Below are positions 6,787 to 12,817 of a stretch of 23,837 nucleotides of DNA, in pieces. The stretch spans positions 1 through 23,837 of the forward strand of contig DRHD01000052.1 of assembly GCA_011049795.1 (NCBI GenBank). Direction: 5' to 3'. The position numbers were made by a program, and so were the translations under genes. Within the stretch, counting starts at the first letter, position 1. Each line of letters starts with the position of its first letter. Below the pieces are notes generated by a model. The model did not search any database. It was not told the origin of the DNA and saw only the letters and a program-made list of their open reading frames with translations. The stretch comes from Porticoccus sp. (GTDB lineage: Bacteria; Pseudomonadota; Gammaproteobacteria; Pseudomonadales; Porticoccaceae).

Positions 6787-6791
6787 CATTT

Positions 6792-6854
6792 AAAGGTGAC
6801 GGAGGGATTAAAAATTAACCAAATTGATCAAAAGATAATCCCTCCGTCACCTTT
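6792..6854. repeat. Long perfect inverted repeat (REP-pair or MITE-like)
   Basis: Two 19-bp arms, AAAGGTGACGGAGGGATTA and its exact reverse complement, flank an AT-rich 25-bp loop. The GGAG-containing arm resembles REP-type repeats mobilised by REP-associated tyrosine transposases, though I cannot confirm the family. It abuts the truncated end of the attI copy. It would also act as a strong RNA hairpin in either direction. Confidence 0.6.
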
Positions 6855-6907
6855 TTACTTTTAACCTTTTTACTTTTATGCGATACCAGCTTAATTGCCC
6901 GCAACAC

Positions 6908-7327
6908 TTAACGTTTTACGTGTTCTACAATTCCTCCACTAAAGTGGATCATTTCCTTATCAGTCCCATATCTTTCTATGACTGATGAATACATAACGTT
7001 TTGCTTCAAGTTGAATATTAGCGTGACGAAATCAGGTAGGTGTTTTTCATGAAAATTAACAATGTACATTTCATCACCGATTTTTCTTGACCTGTATGGA
7101 ATGTCTTTTCCCATATTGCCTTTTGGGGGGCCTGCGATCCATTCGTACCGCAATTTACCATCGTAAAAATCAATACTGATGCCTGATCCATTTTGGTAGT
7201 AGTATTCCATAGTTGTCCCGTCAAGCAGATGTTCTGGATTTTCATCTTTAGCGTACGAATATGGAGTACCTGCAAGCAGCCAAAAAGCCATTAGAATGAT
7301 CAAATTTTGGTATACTTTCGTTATCAT
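6908..7327 (-). CDS. Exported MoaF-like protein (calycin-type barrel), cassette gene
   Basis: I take the ATG at 7327 (139 residues): AGGAG lies 7 nt upstream, and the product begins with a signal peptide (MITKVYQNLIILMAFWLLA…YSYA, cleavage near residue 26). An in-frame ATG at 7369 lies in the attC R' box and would bury the signal. The mature part, DGTTMEYYYQNGSGISIDFY, then WIAGPPKGN, MYIVNFHEKHLPDFVTLIFN and VMYSSVI, follows the MoaF-related/phenolic-acid-decarboxylase-like barrel, which binds small ligands. The function is unknown. This cassette lacks a complete attC: a mutated R'' is found at 6875-6881 and the rest seems replaced by the palindrome and attI copy. Confidence 0.75.
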   Translation of the reverse strand: MITKVYQNLIILMAFWLLAGTPYSYAKDENPEHLLDGTTMEYYYQNGSGISIDFYDGKLRYEWIAGPPKGNMGKDIPYRSRKIGDEMYIVNFHEKHLPDFVTLIFNLKQNVMYSSVIERYGTDKEMIHFSGGIVEHVKR

Positions 7328-7365
7328 CTCATTTCTCCTTAATTCGTTGAATTTACGTTTAATTC

Positions 7366-7432
7366 GCATAACGCTTAAGTGTGGGGCGGAGGTGCGACAG
7401 CGCCGCAGTCCCGAACCACTTATTGGTTATGC
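7366..7432 (-). repeat. attC site after the 119-residue membrane protein gene
   Basis: A 67-bp attC with identical outer boxes. Minus strand R'' is GCATAAC (complement of 7426-7432) and R' is GTTATGC (complement of 7366-7372). AAGTG/CACTT and CGGCGC/GCGCCG-type arms pair inside. R'' is the exact complement of the cassette start box at 7799-7805. Confidence 0.92.
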
Positions 7433-7779
7433 GATGATAGACCATAAATTGGCTCGTACATTGCTGATGCTGTAAATACTAAAAGGAGCCATGCAAACAC
7501 AAATGCTGCTATGGATACCCAACCCGCGTATTTGGAAAAGGTTTTAGTCATTTCTTTGTTTTTATATACCTTAACGGCAATGGCCAGCGGAATAAAAGGA
7601 AAAACAACCCAGTATTTATAACTTGAAATAACAAACTGAGTTTTATTTGGAATCTCTGCCCCAAAATTTTCGAATGACGTATGGAATACGGGCACAACAT
7701 AAAAAGCTAATACTACAATTACGCTTAGGAAAACTGTTGATATAACAGCCATAGTGAAAAGAGCGTTTCTCTGATTCAT
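7420..7779 (-). CDS. Three-helix membrane protein of unknown function (cassette gene)
   Basis: This 119-residue protein has hydrophobic segments at about 8-31, 56-70 and 86-105. Between them, VPVFHTSFENFGAEIPNKTQFVISSYKYW recalls the inter-helix part of GspF/PulF-type membrane proteins (…FESMFADFGADLP…). The similarity is short and no type II secretion genes are present. The stop codon lies inside the attC, as in many cassettes. GGAAT lies 8 nt before the ATG. It is a tight single-gene cassette (7804-7372) with perfect end boxes. Confidence 0.8.
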   Translation of the reverse strand: MNQRNALFTMAVISTVFLSVIVVLAFYVVPVFHTSFENFGAEIPNKTQFVISSYKYWVVFPFIPLAIAVKVYKNKEMTKTFSKYAGWVSIAAFVFAWLLLVFTASAMYEPIYGLSSHNQ

Positions 7780-7798
7780 GAATATTCCTTATTCATTC

Positions 7799-7878
7799 GC
7801 ATAACGCCTCAATAACGGACAGTAAAAGCTTCGCTTTTACTGTCCAGCCGAAGGCGACCGTTAATTGACTTGTTATAT
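7799..7878 (-). repeat. attC site of the attI-proximal cassette
   Basis: An 80-bp attC. Minus strand R'' is ATATAAC (complement of 7872-7878) and R' is GTTATGC (complement of 7799-7805). Its core is a near-perfect hairpin, GGACAGTAAAAGC/GCTTTTACTGTCC. R'' is the exact complement of the attI-junction box GTTATAT (8299-8305). Confidence 0.92.
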
Positions 7879-8295
7879 TTCTTTGGCATAGAACTCTTCT
7901 GCTTGTTCTCGCCACATACTAATTTTAAAGCCCATTGATCTAAGCTCGCCTAATTCAAAAGACTCAATCACTGCGCTTATTTGTAACTTTAAATATCGCA
8001 TGTAAGATATATATGTGAAGTACTTATCGCTTTTTTCTCCCCAACGAGAAAAATGGTAGTTTTTAATTTCAAAATCACGACTATATCTCTGACACTCTTC
8101 TATCTCTTGAATGAATTTGATTAATTTCGAATTAGCATCAATGAAGTCAATTTCAATAGCCGATTGATCCGGTGTTTTTGTGACCTTTGCCAAGATATTT
8201 TTAACACCTGACTTAATTTCATCAGGCTCAACTAGGCACTCTCCAAACAATGACACGGGAAACATGAGAAATAATATTAATATCAAGTGCTTCAT
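7873..8295 (-). CDS. Exported protein of unknown function, first cassette gene
   Basis: The 140-residue product starts MKHLILILFLMFPVSLFGECL, a classic signal peptide with cleavage near Gly18/Glu19 (possibly a lipoprotein-like LFGEC, though spacing is imperfect). The rest is mostly helical and charged, with AIEIDFIDANSKLIKF and MRYLKLQISAVIESFELGEL. I do not recognise the family. The ATG is only about 9 nt from the cassette boundary, with no Shine-Dalgarno in the cassette. The stop codon is in the R'' box of its attC. It is next to attI and so the most recently inserted cassette of this half of the array. The protein starts in an ATGA overlap with an open frame running through attI. Confidence 0.75.
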   Translation of the reverse strand: MKHLILILFLMFPVSLFGECLVEPDEIKSGVKNILAKVTKTPDQSAIEIDFIDANSKLIKFIQEIEECQRYSRDFEIKNYHFSRWGEKSDKYFTYISYMRYLKLQISAVIESFELGELRSMGFKISMWREQAEEFYAKEI

Positions 8296-8304
8296 AAAAT
8301 ATAA

Positions 8305-8483
8305 CAGTATGTTAATGAGGCCTTCGGCCTCATAATAATGATTATCAGGTCACCCGCGTAATTTATTATGCTGGTCTGGCTAATTTCTTCTAACACCTTG
8401 ATTATATTAATGAACCCAATAAAAACTAGGCTGTTTTGGCCTGTTATCGGGTGCGCTTTTTCTTTGTAGACATTGATTTTTTG
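8305..8483 (-). other. attI region (primary integration site) upstream of the integrase remnant
   Basis: This is the segment between the first cassette junction (G of GTTATAT, 8305) and the integrase gene. It is repeated at 6608-6786. It includes the GCC-rich palindrome AGGCCTTCGGCCT near the junction (8319-8331). On the minus strand it carries a TATAAT hexamer (8401-8406) that could belong to a cassette promoter. The exact attI limits cannot be set from sequence alone. Confidence 0.8.
8401..8429 (-). promoter_or_regulatory. Possible cassette promoter (Pc-like) inside attI
   Basis: A perfect minus-strand -10 hexamer TATAAT (8401-8406) lies about 95 bp before the first cassette. It is conserved at the same place in the second attI copy (6704-6709). 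The hexamer at 17-bp spacing, CTAGTT, is a poor -35, so this is tentative. Confidence 0.3.
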
Positions 8484-8497
8484 AAAAAAGCGGGTTA

Positions 8498-8515
8498 ACC
8501 GTATAGATATACGGT
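8498..8515. promoter_or_regulatory. Perfect 18-bp dyad upstream of the integrase gene, operator-like
   Basis: ACCGTATA-GA-TATACGGT is a perfect 8-bp inverted repeat, 21 bp before the integrase ATG and next to its AAGGAG. The inner 16 bp match the E. coli LexA consensus CTGTATATATATACAG at 13 of 16 positions, but the key CTG/CAG ends read CCG/CGG. The genome's own lexA operator keeps CTGT-N8-ACAG. Confidence 0.5.
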
Positions 8516-8536
8516 CATCGGAAAAGGAGTTTCGCC

Positions 8537-8761
8537 ATGTCTTCATCACCGTTCCTTCGGTCTGTACGGGAGTACATGCTGGTTAGACGTTACAGTCTCA
8601 GAACCATAAAGTCTTATTTATACTGGATCAAGTACTATAGAACGGTATAGCAGCAATTGGGGCGTGCTGATGTTAAGACAACAGAAATATATACCCATGT
8701 ACTGAAACAGGGTGCTTATGGTGTAAGAAGCCCTTTAAGTGACCTTCTTAGTCAATCCTAA
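8537..8761 (+). pseudogene. intI: Integron integrase (IntI) remnant, internally deleted with a nonsense codon
   Basis: A good ribosome-binding site (AAGGAG, 7 nt spacing) precedes an ATG. The first 34 codons read like an IntI N-terminus (SVREYMLVRRYSLRTIKSY, then YWIKYY). The sequence then jumps to the C-terminus: RTV-stop-QQLGRADVKTTEIYTHVLK, then GVRSPLSDLL and a final stop. Intact integron integrases are about 320 residues with RTVQ..LGH.DV.TT.IYTHVL near the end. Here roughly 240 codons, including the catalytic Arg and His motifs and the integron-specific extra domain, are gone. The joint keeps the reading frame. The conserved Gln codon after RTV is TAG, a CAG-to-TAG change. The catalytic Tyr survives. 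The 3' end overlaps the tatD stop by 14 bp. Confidence 0.92.
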
Positions 8762-9572
8762 AGAAAGTTTTTGCAGCGGCTGTGGTTTTTTCTGCAACCT
8801 CCAACGCAGATTCGTTGCGATGCTCTGCAATCCCGTCTAATACCCAAGGCAGGAAAGCGGGCTCATTTCGCCCACCCTTGGGTTTTGGTTTCATTGTTCT
8901 TGGTGTTAGGTAAGGCGAATCAGTTTCTAGCATGAGTCGATGCAGGGGGATGTTTTTGACTAGCCTCTGAAGTTCCAGTCCTCGGCGTTCGTCGCAGACC
9001 CAACCAGTAACACCAATATGCAGGTCGATATCGAGATAATTAAACAGGGCGGTTTTATCGCCGGTAAAACAGTGAATCACACCATCAATCAGGTGGTCGC
9101 GATACTGTTTGAGTATTTCATATTGCCGCTGGTGGGCATCTCGTTCGTGCATAAACACGGGGAGCTGTAATTCAATGGCTAACTCAAGCTGAGCTTCAAA
9201 GACTTTTTCCTGATCTGCGGGTGTAGAGAAGTTGCGGTTGAAGTCGAGCCCGGTTTCGCCGATGGCGACAACGGAGTCGTTCTCAGCCAGTGCTTTTAAG
9301 TGATTTAAGGTGTCACTGTTAAAGTGTTTTGCATCATGTGGATGTACACCACAGGTGCTGTAAAGCATATTAGGGAAATTGCTGGCGAGCTTTTGAGTGA
9401 GTGTGAAAGCTCGGTCACTTTCCTCCTCGCTGGTACCGGTGAGAATTAGCTGGCTGACATTAGCTTCTTGGGCTCGGCGTAGTACGTCCTCCAGATCTTT
9501 TTCAAATCGTTTGTTACTGAGATTTACGCCGATATCAATGAGGGGTGCTGGACTGGTGTGTAGGTCGGTCAT
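8748..9572 (-). CDS. tatD: TatD family metal-dependent hydrolase (3'-5' DNase)
   Basis: This 274-residue TIM-barrel protein of the TatD/YcfH metallohydrolase family acts in the cytoplasm on DNA or RNA ends and is linked to repair of oxidative DNA damage. Metal-site motifs are visible: IDIGVNL near residue 12 (the family has either DxHxH or this DxGxN form), GVHPHD at about 96-101, IGETGLDF, PVFMHERDAH, HCFTG and LETDSPYLTP. Length is normal. Its ATG overlaps the slt stop (ATGA), so the two genes are translationally coupled. Downstream, its stop codon lies within the integrase remnant's last codons, on the opposite strand. Confidence 0.95.
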   Translation of the reverse strand: MTDLHTSPAPLIDIGVNLSNKRFEKDLEDVLRRAQEANVSQLILTGTSEEESDRAFTLTQKLASNFPNMLYSTCGVHPHDAKHFNSDTLNHLKALAENDSVVAIGETGLDFNRNFSTPADQEKVFEAQLELAIELQLPVFMHERDAHQRQYEILKQYRDHLIDGVIHCFTGDKTALFNYLDIDLHIGVTGWVCDERRGLELQRLVKNIPLHRLMLETDSPYLTPRTMKPKPKGGRNEPAFLPWVLDGIAEHRNESALEVAEKTTAAAKTFFRID

Positions 9573-11575
9573 AACAGTTGGTTTTGTTCTTTCTCGCTGA
9601 GGATACGTTCATTGTTGTCTAGATGGTGGGCGTAGATCACGGAGAAGGCCAGCACATTTTGCACATAGTTTCTGGTTTCCCGAAAGGGGATGGTTTCTAT
9701 CCAGGCATCGAAGGGAAGTTTGCTTTCTGTTTCTTTCAGCCAGCGGTTCACCCGGTGTGGCCCGGCGTTATAGGCAGCGGTAGCGAGTATTCGGTTGTTG
9801 TCAAAACGCTTGAGCATTTCACTGTAGTAACGGCTGCCCAGAGTAATGTTCATTTCTGGCTCGTGGAGTTCATGGCTACCCCGATAACGAACGCCGTTTT
9901 TGCGCGCAGTTTGTTTTGCTGTGGCGGGCATCAATTGCATAAGCCCTTTTGCGCCAGCGGGGGAGTTTGCATCGTGGGCGAGTGCGCTTTCCTGTCGTGC
10001 CACAGCAAACAGTAGGTGAATAGGCACACCGGTTTTATTGGAATGGCGCCTGAAACTCTCTTTGAACGCCAGCGGAAAACGCAGGTCAATATCATCCCAG
10101 TAGCTGGCTCTGATCATGCTGGTAATGGCGCCATTGTGCCATTGCCAGCGTTGGGCTAAATGGGCTGCAGTGACCCACTCCGCTTCATTGAAGTTGCGGG
10201 TAGCATGGCGCCATTCACGTCGAGCAAAAAAGTATTCATCATGATAAATAAGTTCGCGGGTGCGAATAAAACCGAGTAGCTGTTCAAGTTGAGCAATTTG
10301 CTCTGAGCTGACAGCGGTTTTACGGTGAGCCATGCTGTAGTCATAGCCGAGCCATTCACTGGCAAGGAAGCCGTAGAAACTGCGGGTGACAGACAGCTGC
10401 TCATAGGTATCATCTTTGGTCGATGGTTGTTTGCCAGTGGTGGTTGAGTTGAGTTGGAGGGCGCGTGTTTTCCAGTAGCGCCAGCGATTATCTTGCTGTA
10501 ACTCATTGGGCATGTGGTCAATCCATTGCAACACGCCATGCCAGTTGGCTCCACGCATGGCTTCTCTTGTACGCCATTCAAGAAGTGCTACATCGACATA
10601 TTCCAGATTATCTGTCAGGTAGTTGTCGGCAGATGTCACGTGTTCCTGAGCGTACAGCCCTTTCACCAATGCAGCGATGATCTGATTCTTTTGTGTGGGG
10701 GTAAAGGTGTGTATTTGTTGGTAGCGACTCCAGTGTTTAAGTGCGGTAGTTGCATCGACTCGTGCGAGGTGTCTGAGCCCATGAGTGATGACTTCGTAGA
10801 CCTCTTTATTATTTTTCTTCAGTGTATATTTATTGAAAAAAGCATAGTCGCCGACCCATCGGTGGTTGCGGTCGATACTGTAAAATTTCTTTGCCAGTGT
10901 CTGATAACGAGTGGAGGTGAAAAAGCGTTGAAGATAGCGGGCAAGCTGGTACTGATGGTTGAGCACAGCGCTGGTGTAGCGTTGCCAGGCAATAGATTCG
11001 GTAATCTGATTATTCTTAATCAGCCAGCCAAAGAGTTTGTCGCAGCCCTTGGGCTGAGACTTTCCCACGGACCAGAGTTTAAGTCCTTCGATAATGGCAT
11101 CTGATCGATCACCGTGGCGGATACGTGCCAAGTGGTAATAACATTGTTGCGCTGTAGTTGCTGTATTGGATTGGTAGTCTCTGAGGTAGTCCTGCCAGTG
11201 ATCTTTGCTTCGAAGTGTTTCCAGCCATCGGTAACGGAGCCTGACGGCGATAGGCGTGCCATCGTGTTTAGACAAGAAATTCTGAACATCCCGTTTGGGG
11301 AGTCGTCTCAGTCGCCCAGATAGATCGGTATATTCCAGGTAAGGCCGTAGCGAGTAATTACCGATGCGAGAGAGGATGCTCTTGTATTTGCTTTGGTCAC
11401 CCTTCGACAGTGCGGCTTTTGCTTCTTGGTATAATTCCCGTTGTTCATCCAGAGATAAACTGTCGGCAATGGATAAATTGGGCGCTACAAATAACAGTGC
11501 CAAGAGAAGCAGAGTAGATAATTGAAGGTTACAGGCTTTAAAGCCAGTGCATCGGTCCATAGTGGTTCGCATCAT
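9569..11575 (-). CDS. slt: Soluble lytic murein transglycosylase (Slt70-like)
   Basis: The 668-residue exported protein cleaves the MurNAc-GlcNAc bond of peptidoglycan with formation of 1,6-anhydro-MurNAc. A signal peptide covers about 1-37 (LSTLLLLALLFVAPNLSIA). A long superhelical domain of alpha-helical repeats fills about 40-460, and the C-terminal lysozyme-like domain begins near 500. The catalytic Glu is Glu529 in RQESALAHDANSPAGAKGLM, followed by QLMPATA and the AAYNAGPHRVNRWL motif. Length fits the family (about 620-660). It is upstream of and coupled to tatD. Its anhydro-muropeptide products feed the recycling step catalysed by NagZ, encoded later in this window. Confidence 0.95.
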   Translation of the reverse strand: MMRTTMDRCTGFKACNLQLSTLLLLALLFVAPNLSIADSLSLDEQRELYQEAKAALSKGDQSKYKSILSRIGNYSLRPYLEYTDLSGRLRRLPKRDVQNFLSKHDGTPIAVRLRYRWLETLRSKDHWQDYLRDYQSNTATTAQQCYYHLARIRHGDRSDAIIEGLKLWSVGKSQPKGCDKLFGWLIKNNQITESIAWQRYTSAVLNHQYQLARYLQRFFTSTRYQTLAKKFYSIDRNHRWVGDYAFFNKYTLKKNNKEVYEVITHGLRHLARVDATTALKHWSRYQQIHTFTPTQKNQIIAALVKGLYAQEHVTSADNYLTDNLEYVDVALLEWRTREAMRGANWHGVLQWIDHMPNELQQDNRWRYWKTRALQLNSTTTGKQPSTKDDTYEQLSVTRSFYGFLASEWLGYDYSMAHRKTAVSSEQIAQLEQLLGFIRTRELIYHDEYFFARREWRHATRNFNEAEWVTAAHLAQRWQWHNGAITSMIRASYWDDIDLRFPLAFKESFRRHSNKTGVPIHLLFAVARQESALAHDANSPAGAKGLMQLMPATAKQTARKNGVRYRGSHELHEPEMNITLGSRYYSEMLKRFDNNRILATAAYNAGPHRVNRWLKETESKLPFDAWIETIPFRETRNYVQNVLAFSVIYAHHLDNNERILSEKEQNQLL

Positions 11576-11687
11576 TGCTTGTTAAGAGCTCGTCGGTTAA
11601 AACGATGTCATTCCGTTTTTGGGTTATGTCCCCTGGCTATGATAGTGAGTTAGTGGCTGACATTACAGGGCGAATAGTCAGTATTTT

Positions 11688-12116
11688 TTAAACCCTAACT
11701 GCCAGTACATCGCAGTTGGAACCATGTAAAACACCTGTGGCAGTCGAGCCAAGCAGCAGGCTTAGGCCGTGGCGTCCGTGGCTTCCCACAACCACTAGGT
11801 CAACATGATTTTCTGTAGCAAAACGATGCAATTCATGGGCGGGTTGACCGATAATGACATGCTGGCTCTCTGGAGCGACATTTAACTCCTTACCAATAGC
11901 TTCTAAACGAGCCTTAGCGCGATCTTCGAGTTGGTTCTGGACATCGGTAAGGTCCATGGGGATATCGCCGCCGTAGGCAAATGAGAGCGGCTCCTGAACA
12001 TGAATCAGGCTCACTTTCTGAGTGCCGCCTGTAAAGAGAGACTTGACTCGGTCAACCACTTGCTGTGACTCTTCGGATAAATCCAAGCCAACGAGTATAT
12101 GTTTATAGGCAGACAT
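11688..12116 (-). CDS. Universal stress protein, UspA family
   Basis: The 142-residue cytoplasmic protein has a single Usp domain. It begins YKHILVGLDLSEES and ends with the ATP-binding signature GSHGRHGLSLLLGSTATGVL, then CDVLAVRV, matching the G-2x-G-9x-G(S/T) pattern. It should therefore be an ATP-binding member rather than a UspA-type non-binder. It is monocistronic and divergent from the gene at 12178, sharing a 61-bp intergenic region. No clear terminator follows. Confidence 0.93.
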   Translation of the reverse strand: MSAYKHILVGLDLSEESQQVVDRVKSLFTGGTQKVSLIHVQEPLSFAYGGDIPMDLTDVQNQLEDRAKARLEAIGKELNVAPESQHVIIGQPAHELHRFATENHVDLVVVGSHGRHGLSLLLGSTATGVLHGSNCDVLAVRV

Positions 12117-12177
12117 AGGGTTACTTCCGTTGTCGGGAGTTGAAATTAATTAGTTCTAATAGAAGTTGTAGCAGACA

Positions 12178-12672
12178 ATGACCTATTTGTTAATAGCCTT
12201 TGTATTGGCCATCATCCTGTCACCACTGATGTGGTTCAGGCAGTCACCTCGCCAGAAACTGATCACAGCCATGCGACAGGAGGCCGCAGTAAAGGGATTG
12301 AGGGTCAAGTTGAGTAAGCCCGCCGATGCCCGAGAGGGGGAGGGACGGCTTGAATACGTGACTTATACATGTCCTTGGAACCCGGGTTCTGACCCTTCAG
12401 TAGAGCCACGCATGGAAAAGTGGCTGTTGCTGAAGGAGACTCACCGGGGAGACCCTTCGCCTTGGGCTGGGTGGCAATGGATGGGTAGGGAGTCCAACGA
12501 TAGTCTGGTCAGCGGTATTGGCTCTGCACTTGAGAAGCTTCCCAAGGATGTGATTGCTTTGGAAGCCAACTCACAGGGTGTTCGAATTTACTGGAAGGAA
12601 CGGGGTGATTTGAACGATGTTGGGGTGGTTGGTCACCAATTATCTGTCCTGAGAGATGCAATACGAAACTGA
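12178..12672 (+). CDS. Membrane-anchored protein of unknown function upstream of topA
   Basis: The 164-residue product has one N-terminal hydrophobic segment (about 2-18, YLLIAFVLAIILSPLMWF) followed by a basic stretch and a soluble domain. That domain includes RLEYVTYTCPW near residue 57, EKWLLLKE, SPWAGWQWMG near 95, and a C-terminal GVRIYWKERGD. The topology suggests an inner-membrane anchor with a cytoplasmic domain. I do not recognise the family. It is co-directional with topA but separated by 145 bp containing two hairpins, so cotranscription is uncertain. There is no strong Shine-Dalgarno before the ATG. Confidence 0.75.
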   Translation: MTYLLIAFVLAIILSPLMWFRQSPRQKLITAMRQEAAVKGLRVKLSKPADAREGEGRLEYVTYTCPWNPGSDPSVEPRMEKWLLLKETHRGDPSPWAGWQWMGRESNDSLVSGIGSALEKLPKDVIALEANSQGVRIYWKERGDLNDVGVVGHQLSVLRDAIRN

Positions 12673-12726
12673 GTGAGATCACCTGTAATTACAAAGTATA
12701 TTAAAAATTTCCTTGACCGACCCACC

Positions 12727-12781
12727 GGAGGCACATGTATATTCGCCTCCTCAGGTGCGGTTTATGGTATTCCAACCGCAC
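12727..12781 (+). promoter_or_regulatory. Two tandem hairpins in the topA leader
   Basis: GGAGGC (12727-12732) pairs with GCCTCC (12745-12750), and GTGCGGTT (12755-12762) pairs with AACCGCAC (12774-12781), the latter followed by TTTAAA. They sit between the upstream gene and the topA start codon and could be a weak terminator or a structured leader. Confidence 0.4.
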
Positions 12782-12817
12782 TTTAAACAACCAAATCAGA
12801 GAGTAAGTGACAGTTTT

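Larger units (their letters stand above)
6560..6907. other. 348-bp gene-free interval holding the second attI copy and a palindrome
   Basis: In order: VOC hairpin (6569-6596), cassette junction and attI copy (6608-6786), a 63-bp inverted repeat (6792-6854), a 14-bp direct repeat CCTTTTTACTTTTA with 15-bp period (6850-6863 and 6865-6878), and TTTATGC (6875-6881). The last is a one-base-off R'' box for the MoaF-like cassette, with no matching R' box. The minus-strand frame through 6604-6789 is open, but six of ten differences from the other copy change amino acids, so I do not call it a gene. Confidence 0.7.
1896..8761 (-). mobile_element. Decayed chromosomal integron (cassette array with integrase remnant)
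   Basis: The span contains an inactivated integron integrase gene on the plus strand (8537-8761), an adjacent attI region, and a series of short genes nearly all on the minus strand separated by attC-like imperfect palindromes. The divergent layout of intI against the cassettes is the standard integron architecture. At several junctions the first 7 bases of a cassette (1R, GTT-type) are the exact complement of the R'' box (…AAC) of its own attC, which is what cassette circularisation predicts. The array includes a second attI copy at 6608-6786. No functional integrase is visible in the window, so movement would need an integrase supplied elsewhere in the genome. Confidence 0.9.

Noticed and set aside
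8292..8549. 85-residue minus-strand frame through attI, and its counterpart at 6604-6789, as a repeated gene
   Set aside because: Six of ten differences between the two copies change amino acids, there is no ribosome-binding site, and the sequence is the attI region. Kept only as a possible translation-coupling frame.
10514..11104. 196-residue plus-strand frame opposite slt
   Set aside because: It is antisense to a well-supported transglycosylase gene, has no start signal and no recognisable domain.
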